From Saksenaea vasiformis B4078 (lineage: Eukaryota > Mucoromycota > Mucoromycetes > Mucorales > Saksenaeaceae): a stretch of DNA of 60,379 bases. A model generated the notes under the pieces. The model worked only from the letters and a program-made list of their open reading frames with translations, was not told the origin of the DNA and searched no databases. The stretch is taken from positions 1-60,379 of the forward strand of contig JNDT01001142.1 of NCBI GenBank assembly GCA_000697055.1, written 5' to 3'. Positions 47,801 to 58,140 of the stretch are shown here, in pieces (positions within the stretch are counted from its first letter, which is position 1; each line of letters opens with the position of its first letter). A program made the position numbers and the translations under genes.

Positions 47801-47951
47801 TAGCGGGTCGTGCGTTTGCATAGAAAGTGAGGTAGCTGAGTTCTGATGAACGAGGACCTCTTTCGCCTTCTCTATCTGGGTAACAGTTGGTGATGAGGTA
47901 GGCGTGTTTTACATGTCGAACACACAACAATGAACCAAAACACTCTGACAT
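44888..47951 (-). CDS. EFR3: EFR3 family plasma-membrane scaffold of PI 4-kinase
   Basis: The N terminus MSECFGSLLCVRHVKHAYLI (start 47951) has two Cys that could be acylated, and leads into the family block CYPDREGERGPRSSELSYLT, NARPAKLTKVGRFLEKKV. Helical-repeat sequence follows: VSLYIIKSLIQSCHRDLNLF, FVVRILSMILDTRDTELIDL, MRYIGHRAMQACVTSMALHA. The C terminus contains a MSTLLSQLNLEP segment. EFR3 is a HEAT/ARM-repeat protein that tethers PI4KIII-alpha (with TTC7/YPP1) to the plasma membrane to make PI4P. There are seven or more introns, one with a TTC/TAC repeat (about 45070-45100). Length is about 860 aa, close to family size. Confidence 0.92.
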
Positions 47952-50083
47952 TGTGTGGAGGGGTATGATGGGTGTGCGAAATAGAACAGGAAAAAGAGAG
48001 AAAAAGTGACTTTGTTGTAAATGGGAGGGGTTTAACGAATGGAATGTCGATCGTCAATGGAAAGCAAGTAACAGAAATAAAGGAAGGACTGTGTATTTAG
48101 TAAATGGTTAGAAACGATTATTATAATCGCATCGTACGCAAAACAGAGTAAAAGAGGTAAATGAGAGGAATATAAGAAAACGTGTGTGGAGTTGAGATTA
48201 TTTGTCTCTTTTATTTTTATTTTGGGGGTTCGGCCCCCCTCAAGCATAGATATATATATATATAAGATAAACCATGTTACTACTGCTCATTACGCAAAGA
48301 AAAGGCAATGATAACCAGTAGAGAAAATGGACAACTAAGATGACTATAAAGTTAACATCAACCATGATGCCTATTCCTAGATGTTATTGTTTTCTCTATC
48401 ATGCTACACCCTGTCTCCATCATGTTACACAGGTATGTCAATAGGAGTTGAACATAGGAGGCATAAGCGTCAGTACATATTCATTCTTTTTACTACATAG
48501 TTCAATCGCCAACGGCTACTTATCTCTCTTTTTTTTTTCTTTTTTCCTTCCCAAACCAATAGACTCGTATTGTAGGAAGTGGTGTGCTAAGGGAGGAAAG
48601 GAGTTTCTTGTTTGATAACCCGTGAAAGGTACTCCGTTCTGAGTATAAAATTAGATTGCACATCGTTGAACAAAATGAATAAGCTTTAAAGATTTAAGCG
48701 CATAGCCGGTGAGGAAACCATGTCCATACTTCTATTGTCATCACTTACGCCACTTTCTATAAGAATGGGAAAGGAAATTACAACGAGACGTAAGCTTAGA
48801 GATTGATCAGCGTACTGCGTGAACAGATTTTCGCGTGACAGTCGCATTCTCCTTCAAGGATCCATATCCGTTCAACAGTATGAAAAGGGAATGAAATTGT
48901 ATGCAGGAGGTGATGTCTCATTTGCCATTGTTACTACGACGTACACACTGTCCCAAAATCAAAGCCGCACCCCGCTGGAGTTAAAGTATAAAAATAGCGA
49001 AGATGTCAGTTTCTTCCATCTTTCTGTATCGGAACATGTTCTTTTTCGGCCCGCAAAGCTTTAGGAACGTCTATTTGCTAGTTTCGTAGCCCTGAACCTT
49101 GCATAGTAGAACTGAGTTCCTAAGATAATTTGTGGTTGCCTCGACTTTGGATATTATGCCGATATTCAGGCATGGTTCTATGTTCTTATATAATCTACAC
49201 GACAACAGGTCTTCATCAAAGAAATGCGCCGTAAGAAACTGGCTTCAAAGATGCAAACTTTCTGAGAAAGGCAAACGGGTAAGCGTTGCTTACCGAACTT
49301 GCGCTGAGGCGCAGAGAAGCAGACACCTCTGCGTCAAATCAAAGATGCATATTCCGCTGGCTTATTATAATAGGCTCCCCATCACGCCAATCGGAACATG
49401 TAAAATAGGTATTAAAGGGACGCATGGAGTTGCTTTTTCTTGGTTCTGGTTTCTCAATAAGACATCCCCCTGTACATACTGGAATTGACTATACACGCAA
49501 GAACTCTTGTCTTTCTATCTACCATTTAGACCTCGGTCCGTTAAGGAAAGTCATTGAATGCTTCTAGTGTTCATCTTGTCACTTGTCGCACACCTTGCAC
49601 CAATTTTGCTTTATCCCGGGATCGCTGTACACTCAATCATCCTGAGGAACGTACAGCTGCCAATATCAAAGGTGGTGACAATCAGCTAGTCCTGCCCATC
49701 AATGGGTGAGTCATTAAGAGCCCATGGCCTATTTTGCCAGCATACTCCAGCGTCTGTCCGTAGACAACCAGGATATTACATCGTAGCGACCCCGTAAAAG
49801 AGCTCGTGGGCCATTATGCAGAACCACATCGTGTCCTCCACGCTACCCAAACGATCACAGCGTCAGGGCAACTCATAAGGCCGAGGATAGCTCCAGATGT
49901 ATTGAATCCCTGGGATATGAACACGCCGAAGCGACATAGATTAGTGTTTGCGGAGTTTGCTGTAAATGTACGAAGACTTTTCAAGTCTCGGCATTTGGAA
50001 CTTGTGTAATGCCCATCACTCCTCTCTTTTTTCGGAGATCCAACCGAGTTAGTTCGTCCTAACTGTCCTTTCTCTATCAAACC
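47952..50083. other. Gene-poor stretch
   Basis: Divergent promoters of EFR3 and the alpha/beta hydrolase. ORFs 48819-49064, 49132-49488 and 49806-50009 have no motif or splice support. The pyrimidine-rich segment at 50020-50080 looks like the hydrolase promoter. Confidence 0.4.
48224..48239. other. Short perfect GC hairpin with TTCGG loop
   Basis: GGGGGTTCGGCCCCCC in an otherwise AT-rich region can fold into a 5-bp G:C stem. Possible structured RNA element or transcription end; no function shown. Confidence 0.3.
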
Positions 50084-51260
50084 ATGGCGACGAGCATGCC
50101 GTCATTGACGAAATGGGCTTTACTGGGTCTGCTTTTAACTTTTCTATTAAGAACTGACCCTGTGACTAAGAAAACCTTGCCGTCGCTCCGCGAGCATCCG
50201 TCAGAATACTACTCACCTGATTTCTATCCTAATGGCACAGACATTCAGTTGCCCATGGGTACCATGCGTTACTGGAAATTTGGTAATCCCACAGGTAACC
50301 GCGTCACTCTTATCCATGGTATTTCTACTGGTGCTGCAAGTTATGATAAATTAGCAAGATACTTGGTATGCTAGGAAACAAAAACAAATGGCATCTTATC
50401 AACCCTGCTCTTCTCTTTCTTCCTCTCCTAGGCTGACCAGGGACACAACGTGCTTGTATTTGACTTGTGGGGGAGAGGATTTGCGGACGCGCCACCTGGC
50501 TATTACGATGAAAGTCTGTACAATACACAAATTGCATTACTACTGCACGAGGTTGGATGGGAGTCTACCGACATCGTGGGTGTTTCTCTAGGAGGTAGGA
50601 TGATTATTCTCAAGTTCGCAGCCAATCTCGTTGCGTTTTCCAGGTGGTATTGCTACTTCTTTCACCGCACTTTATCCCCACAAGGTCAACAAGCTTGTGC
50701 TGATTGCACCAGCAGGACTTATGCAATCAAACGACCTACCTCTGCTGGGAAAACTTGTCAAACTACCATTTGTCAGTAAGATCATATTGCATCCATTTGT
50801 TAAACCTTTGGCAACGCTTGGTGTCAGTCAGTTCTTCAGTTCAATACGTTTGGCTGAGAAAACGGAGTTGTCCGAACGAATTAGCAAAATCGCGTTCTAC
50901 CAGTTCGCACATCATCCAGGATTCTATCGCGCGTTCTTTGGCACGGTCTTGGATTTCCCATTACATGATCTTCATGAACGCTATCAGCAAGTGGGTCAGC
51001 AGTCACCTCGACCGCTGCTGGTGCTTTGGGGTGACAAAGACACGGTAAGTGAAGCACGAAATCTTATAATGACTCCGATTATTCATTTATTCATTTACTT
51101 ATTTATTTATTTCTCAAAGACTGTCCCTTATCGCTGCCATACGCAACTGAAGGAGCATATCCCTTATGCTACTGTTAGCCGCTATGAGAATGGCGGTCAT
51201 GATATTCTTATTAGTGATTGGGAAAGAATGAACCACGAGATTGGAGAATTCCTAGGATGA
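50084..51260 (+). CDS. Alpha/beta hydrolase
   Basis: Four exons (50084-50365, 50432-50594, 50644-51044, 51120-51260) give 328 aa with every junction in phase. An N-terminal hydrophobic anchor (KWALLGLLLTFLL) is followed by the fold: HGISTGAASYDKLARYL (oxyanion strand), VLVFDLWGRGFADAP, the nucleophile elbow GVSLGGG (Ser), LVLIAPAGL, the acid in VLWGDKDT, and the catalytic His in ENGGHDILI. The triad Ser-Asp-His is complete. Substrate is unknown; the membrane anchor suggests an ester or lipid hydrolase on the ER or a related membrane (inference). Confidence 0.93.
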
Positions 51261-51916
51261 TATAGGAGATCCAAGACTACCTTGTGGCTCGATAAATGAG
51301 GTTTGATGAGACGCTACCGCTTGAAATATACTCGCACTTAATAATGAGCGCTTTGCAAAGAAAAGTAAGAAAGTATCCATAGCTGTACTTGTTTTGGTAG
51401 CTGCATCTAGAAAGGATTGATTCTATTTCGTGGTAGCATATGAATGTATGCGTGCATATTTTATTTCAATGCTGGACATACAACATCCGGAGTTATTCGT
51501 GAAGATGAGCTTATGGAGAACTTTGTGGGTTCGCAGCTGTGCGGTGCTCTCAAATCACAGTTGACTCAATGTGCCGTTCGCCACGTATAACGTGAGCAAC
51601 AGGAAGCGTTCCATCCGGCACCATCCATTAAAGTTCCATGGTTACCCCTATGACCGAGCCGTCCAAATAAAAAGAACAATCCTTCTATGCATGCTAATTA
51701 GAAGAATGACACGCTGATACAGTGACCTGGAAGCTGGTGCGAGGCAAAACTGTATAAAACGTTGCATAGTGGGCTTTAGCTACTGGATGATTTCATCTCT
51801 CGGACACGACAAGACGTGTTGTGTCCGAATCATCCGCGATCTGAAAATCGCATATTTCCATCGAAAGTACTATTTTTGGAGTAACCTGATTCTTCGTTTT
51901 CAACAATTCATACATC
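51261..51916. other. Intergenic between tandem genes
   Basis: No ORF or repeat. An inverted pair GGACACGACA/TGTTGTGTCC lies at about 51800-51825, upstream of ARMH3, and could be a regulatory palindrome. Confidence 0.4.
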
Positions 51917-54400
51917 ATGGGACACGATAGTCCGCGATCCAGACCACAGCTCAAAGAGAAATTCGTAGAGATCAGCGAAGCTTTGTTTCAGGTGGATGCG
52001 TGGGATGCCGATGGCTGGGAACTGACCATGTATAGGGCAAAGCACTGTATGCGAAAGAACCTGCCGCATTCTGGGATGCCTATCTTCTGCTCCCTGTCAA
52101 TGCTCAATGTATCAAGCAGTTGATTCGATCTTCATCTGAAGAAGCGCTCTTGAATTCTCAAGAGAACATTGGCCGCTTGTTTGAAGCATGTCTGAGCAAA
52201 ATGCAGGCGTCGACAGTAGGGAGCGATGAAACGCGACAATTGCATGCGTTGGATCTTCTGTCGTGCCTTTTCCAAGGTCTTTGCGCGAAGAAACGGCTGA
52301 GTTACTTCAACATTATCCATATTTTGACAGGAATTGACAAGGCCGACGCCACCTTTGGAAATCTTGTGAAAACCCTGGAAACTTTACTGAGTAAATCCTC
52401 AACGCGCACATCCGCTATTAGGCTGGCATTGATTTTGTCAGCGGGAAACGATAACGTCAATCAAAATAGTCTAAACGGGTAACCTATTATTAAGGTCTTT
52501 GCGTCTCGGCTAAAATTGCAACGATTAGCTATTTCATGCAGCATGATCTGTCTAAAACTCTATTTGAGGCAGGTTAACCCAGGAAAAAAAAAACACGCGC
52601 CAAAGTCTTACCTTTTCTTTTGCTTATGTACTTGCAGATTATCATCGATAAGGAATCATCAGACGACCAACTACGAGACGTAGTCATGCTCTTTGGGATG
52701 TTATCCAACTATAACAAGTACGAATCTCGTAATCCTTACCTGAGCCAGTTATATAATTGCAAAGATCATCGTGTTTTGGAGGTAGCTATCACTTTGCGTT
52801 GGTTCTTTCTGTTCTCTTACTTTATGTTGCAGAGATTAGTTCATATCTTCACTGGTGCTTTATCAGAGATGACAAGGTAAAAGTTTTTCCGAATTTTTGC
52901 GATATTAACAGATGATCCAGCTCTTATATACAACTGAAAGATGACGAGGAGACTCTTGCCAAATCAGTTGTATCCTATATGGCATCGCTGTTTGCAAGTC
53001 CTTCAGGCGCAGTTAGTGCAGACATCGATAGTGTAGAGGTGTTAGCTAACTTGTAAGTATTCAAATGGAAAGCAAACGCGGATTTAACCTGAATATCAAG
53101 ACCGCCTATTCAGTGCGCCTTACTGTTGGTGCTGTATGACTTAATCAACGGAAACCCACACTTCGTGACGACGTTGCTGCAAATGTGTACGAAAACCGAC
53201 GTTAATCTTCTGGCCTCTCTATTATCCTATGCATCGTATCTTTTCCAACACAATCGCAACGATCGTTCATTTATTTATACACGACTTTTGTTGCTTATGA
53301 TGCTACGATTAACAGAAGAGAACGCTGTACTAAACTACATGGGGCGAGAAGAAAGTGTAGTGGTTGTACGCTTGTGCCGGCAGGTAAATAGGTTGACTTG
53401 CGGGTGCTTTTTCTCGTTACTTATGCCAAACAGCGCCAGCCGTCTTTACCACGGATAAAAAAGCCGCGGTCATTATTTGCTGTCATCTTGGATGTCTGTC
53501 TATGTTTTTTGAAGTACAATATGCGTAAAAAATTGGACCTCACAACATTCAGGTAATCGCTTGTGGCCGGTACACGTACTTGTTACTGATTCTTGATAAG
53601 ATTAATATTTTCCGTGATGCATCGTGTGCTATGCTTTTTAAAGAAACGTCAGATTCGGCTAGGTATCAAAACATGCAAGCTGGGCATGTGGGCTAACTTG
53701 TTCTGCTATCAGATTATCGCTGGGGAGAGCTATGGTCAACTCTAACTTCTACATTGCATTTTGTCATTCTCAATCTGGATGGTCTGCAAAAACGTGATGA
53801 GTTTAATTTATCTCTATCCCATGTACGTTTAACACCAATTTCAATTGCTGATAGCTAACGGTACTGAAAATGTAGTTTATCCGTGTCTTTAACGTATGCC
53901 TTGTTCATGGCGAGACATTTTTATCGGATACAAGGAGTTATGATACACTATTTTACGAAGTGATTCGAGCTACAAATGAATTTACTGTTTTGGCCCAATT
54001 CGGTAAGTTGTGTTAAGAAAGGAAGGGAATACTATGGCTGATCCATCTATTGAAGTTAGTCGCGCATCGCTTGATAAAAGCCAATCGTTGTCGTTTTCAG
54101 ACCTCGCCAACCTCCGGTTAATTTGCAATCATTTCAATCCAGCTCTGGACGAGTGGCAAGCTTCTCACCCGACGCAATCGTTGACACCAGAACAGGTGAT
54201 GGGTAAGTGATTGGTTCATCCTGAAGACATGCTAATTTTTCCTAGGTATTATTAACGAGAACTACAATACATTGGAACTGGCGCCAATGGAAAAGCTGGA
54301 CCAGTTTACTCCTTACAACGAGATTCCCGGCGAAATGGGCTATTTCTGTCAACTTCTTCGCACGTGTGTCATTGATTATTCCTCGAAGATCAAGCAATAG
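51917..54400 (+). CDS. ARMH3: ARMH3 (C10orf76-type) armadillo-like helical protein
   Basis: The start MGHDSPRSRPQLKEKFVEIS and the following FFQ/FWDAYLLLPVN segment match the N-terminal pattern of ARMH3. The middle has FNIIHILTGIDKADATFGNL and LRDVVMLFGMLSNYNKYES, YLSQL. The C terminus has LANLRLICNHFNPALDEW, TPEQVMGIINENYNTLEL and a final helix ending at 54400. Human ARMH3 binds PI 4-kinase III-beta and supports Golgi PI4P and the secretory pathway. At least ten short introns interrupt the gene. The stop is 13 bp from the stop of the convergent oxidoreductase gene, so their 3' UTRs must overlap. Confidence 0.88.
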
Positions 54401-54413
54401 AAACATGGATTTA

Positions 54414-55725
54414 TTATTCTGCACATTTGATTTTCTGGAGAATTTTCGGGACAAGCCTTCCCTTTTCATGTGTATAATAGAGCAGGGAATTTGTTGGCTT
54501 TTCGAGACATAACATGTCCATGGTGATATTTTCGACTGCGTGCTTGGCTATTGCTGCAAGTTTGCTGCCTTTCTTTTGGCCAAAGGGCCATCCATTCAGA
54601 ACAATCCCCATCATATAGCCTACTGCACGATCAGGCCCAAGTGATACCATCATGGCAGGAAGCGCACCCTCGTAAGGAACAAGTTCATCTCCTTGTACTA
54701 TTCGCTTGATATTATGCGCGGTATGAACGGCTTGCATATGTGCAGTGAAGAACATTTTCGGTTCGCCAATGGAGTTAACGTCGCCGATTGCAAATACATC
54801 ATCAGCCACTTTTAGAAATTCATCCACCCTGATGTGTTGCTTATCATCCAGCCATTGTGGATGCGATTGGCGTAGAAACTCGCTGTTTGGCTTGATTCCA
54901 GTACACATGTATACGAGATCACTTGTGATCTTTGTTTTTGATTTATCTGTCTCGAAGTTCTTTCCGTCGTCTGATAAGGCTTTTTCGCCATGGATTAAGC
55001 GTATCGATGGTATATTTTCCAAAACAGTCTGTGCGCAGGATCCTAGAGTTGCAGGCGTTCCCTCAAGTACCACAGATTGAGCGTTGACAAGGGTTACACG
55101 TTTAGACGGATCTCTTCTGGCCACTTCGCTTGCAACTTCTACACCTACTGCACCCGCCCCGATACAGAGAATCTCATTGGCATCCTTGTATCGATCGCGT
55201 TGCTCCTTGAGATAAGCTAAACGATCTTCTAAGGACGTCGTGTTTTCACATGTGATTTTCCATGGAGCATGGTAACTGGATCCCGTGCAGATGACGCAGA
55301 TATCATAAACTATTTCGCTGCCATCCTGTAATTTTACCACTGCCATACTAATGTTATCCTCTGCATAAGCTTAACTGCATGATTTACCTTTATTGTCGTC
55401 ACTGATGTCTTTAACGACTCCAAGCACAAACTTGATGTTGCGAGGTGCCAATATGGATGCATAATCTGCGGTAACATTTCGAAAATGCCTCTTAAAGTCT
55501 TCTTCCGTATTTTCATATAGAACGGAGCAAAGGGCGGGAGTATATTCAAAAAATGTCTTGACCCGCTTGGGTGAATTACATTGGAGAGTTGACGTGTTAT
55601 CCTACCTTACAATCCACCAAAGTGATTTCGACATTCAGTTTCTGAATATCAGAGGCAATCATCTTCGCCAAAAGGGCACCGGAGGCACCTCCACCGAGAA
55701 TAACCAATTTTTGTGAATCACGCAT
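54414..55725 (-). CDS. AIFM2/FSP1-type FAD-dependent NAD(P)H oxidoreductase
   Basis: ATG 55725 opens MRDSQKLVILGGGASGALLA with the FAD-binding GxGxxG. A 46-55 nt intron follows VDCK, then TFFEYTPALCSVLYEN, a family-typical segment. The second Rossmann motif ILCIGAGAVGVEVASEVA binds NAD(P)H. DVFAIGDVNSIG is the C-terminal FAD-contacting motif. The product is about 410 aa. The family includes AIFM2/FSP1 and fungal Aif1, which reduce quinones and affect cell death or oxidative stress. No targeting peptide or membrane span is visible. The intron at 55361-55387 would be only 27 nt but is needed to avoid a stop in frame. Confidence 0.88.
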
Positions 55726-58012
55726 TTAAAACAGTGAGAGAGAAAAGAAAATAAATAGAGCAAAATTACGATGCAGCGCGCTTATAAAGGAATCGGAGTC
55801 CAAAGAGTTCAGTTGAATTGATGTTTGTGTGTATCCAACAGTTTACCTGTCATTTATTCCGTACATCAAAATCAACCATTTGTTCATTGAATTTATTTTG
55901 GCAGATACTTTAGCAATCATTCAATTCATTGATGCGTTGTCTCTGATTATAACGAAAAAACGGGCACTTGACAGATGTCCAAAAAAGTACAGCGTCGTCA
56001 TTGCCTGTCACAGGCTGCATTGGTACTACCTTTATGCATACTAATCGGCCTTCTCGGAGAAAAAAAAAAGATCCAACGTCGCTCTTTATCTGTTTGTTGG
56101 TATTTAAAATCATTTGTCTTGTGTTTAACCTTAACTGGTGTAAACCATGATTAAAGGAATAAAGATTTCTTTTTCTTACCGGAATTCTTTTTTTTTCATA
56201 TTTTAGTTTTCTTTCTTTTCAAGAATGTTATGCTATAACAAAAATGGTAGCGCTATGAACTATGGCAGCTATTGTCATATTTTATACATCATTGATGTGT
56301 GTTACTCGAGAAACAACTGACGTTAAACAAGAGCCAGATGGTTACATTATTGAAGATACGGCTGGTGCTAAGCGAGAGCTAAACGTGGCGTTGCTGGAGA
56401 GACAGAGTATTGCAGTACTGAAGATGAAAAAGAGCAAAAAAGGAAGAGAAGAATGTTGTTGAGATATATCAAGCAGAAATCTCTATGTTTTCCATTCCGC
56501 CACAGCCAGTCAATCCCACTGAAGAAAATGCTCTGTTGCGATCAGACCCAGCATATCAAGGGTATATCGAGCATATCTATGGTACAATGCAATCTGAGCG
56601 AAGCACAAGATGATGAGCTACAAGACTACTTTGAACTGATATAGTCAAGTGTTAACACTGCGACATTCTTTCATGGTAGGCGGAATGCGAGAATCAGTAT
56701 CCTATATTACCTTCCATTGCGCGAGATTACTTGGCAATTTCAGGTTTGTGAATGAAACAGAAGACAGAACATATGCTTACATATCCATCTACAGATACGA
56801 GTGCTCCTGCCGAACGAGTGTTTTCCGATGTTCAAATACTCATACCTTGTGTCGTATAGGACGACTCATATTGATGTATAAGTCATATCGGTAATGACCG
56901 TAATGAAATAAACTCAGAGAGTCACCTATAATTAGTGCGGAACTGAGTATCCTGATCTGAGTGAAAATAAAGATCAGGTACATGAAATAACTCCGCTTGA
57001 TCCAAGATCACAGCAGAAAAGAATAAGAAGAATACGACGGACAAGATAAGAGTATCAAGACACCCGAAAGGACATGTTTTACCCAACCATGATCTTTCTA
57101 CAAGCTCCACTCTAATTCTTGAATATAAATAGGATAGAAAATGATGTACTAGAACAATATCTCTTTTTCATTGAACTTTACGATTAAAAAGAGTCTCAAA
57201 GGATTTACTCGTCTGATTTTCCTATTTTTTGATCTATCCATTTATCACACCTTGGAATCATCAATTGCTATCATCCAGCACAATTTCATGCATGTACGCT
57301 GTTACGCTGTATTTTTCGGTTACTGTATATGGGTAGTGTTGTTCCAAGTGTTGTCGTAGCGTAAGCTGGATGACGGTGATTGTTGTTAAAGGTATCAGTT
57401 GAGTAATGTTCGTTGATAGAAAGGTTCAGAATTGAGTGAGCACCAGGTGTAGATTTAAGTCGAACACCAAGACTTGGTTAAGCGGTAAAGCTTGAAGAAA
57501 GAAAAAGAAAGGTTTGAATAGAGTAACTGTTGTCGGTATTGACAATATCCAAGGAGATCTGGATAAAATAAAATATGACCGTTAGTAAGATCGCTGATAT
57601 GGTTACCTTGAATCAGCAAAGAGTTTCGTCAAAGATAAAAAGAGAAATAAAAAGAGGACAGCGGAATTGTCGTCGCTTGTCAGACAGAGAATAAAATAAA
57701 AAGAAAAGAAAAGAAAAGAAAAGGAAAGGAAAGGAATCAATGGATTCGGGTTAACGGTGGTTTCTTGAGAATAACCAACGGAGGCGAGCAATAAAAGGCG
57801 GTTTGAGAAATAAAAGAAAAACCTTTGGAAAAGACCTTTTGAGATGGCTTGAGATAACCAAGAGGAGAATATGCTGTTATAACCTAATGTTTTATTCATT
57901 GAATTGGAGGGGTATTTATACAAAATAGATCGATAGAAAATAATTTCGCTAAGTGGATGATCATCTAGTCTATCATGGCTCGAATGGATAATGACGGCAG
58001 GTAATTGGTTCA
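55726..58012. other. Gene-poor stretch with weak coding remnants
   Basis: Promoter of the oxidoreductase gene, then no firm gene. From 56262 to about 56614 two frames carry plausible protein (VKQEPDGYIIEDTAGAKREL; then QAEISMFSIPPQPVNPTEEN and SDPAYQGYIEHIYGTMQSE). These could be exons of an unrecognised small gene or decayed sequence. An AAAAG-run lies at 57700-57735. Confidence 0.35.
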
Positions 58013-58140
58013 ATCGTATGCACTTTGGATCGTATGCACTTTGGATCGTATGCATCTTGGATCATATGCATCTTGGATCGTATGTACTTTGGATCGTATG
58101 CGGTTTCGATTGTATGCAGTTTCGAGTGGATGTACCTTTG
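58013..58140. repeat. 16-bp minisatellite, about eight units
   Basis: Tandem units of ATCGTATGCACTTTGG. The first two are identical, and later units carry one to five changes (ATCGTATGCATCTTGG, ATCATATGCATCTTGG, ATTGTATGCAGTTTCG). No spacers, so not CRISPR-like. Confidence 0.9.

Noticed and set aside
48224..48239. B-box-like GGTTCG, possible tRNA or tRNA-derived SINE
   Set aside because: No A-box, no cloverleaf and no anticodon arm could be found around it.
49440..49560. Another cassette copy (CTTTCTATCTACCATTTAG then ACCTCGGTCC)
   Set aside because: The similarity is limited to a splice-acceptor-like tract of about 20 bases; the conserved exon is not present.
58013..58140. Possible CRISPR-like array
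   Set aside because: Units are directly tandem with no spacers, and the genome is eukaryotic; this is a minisatellite.
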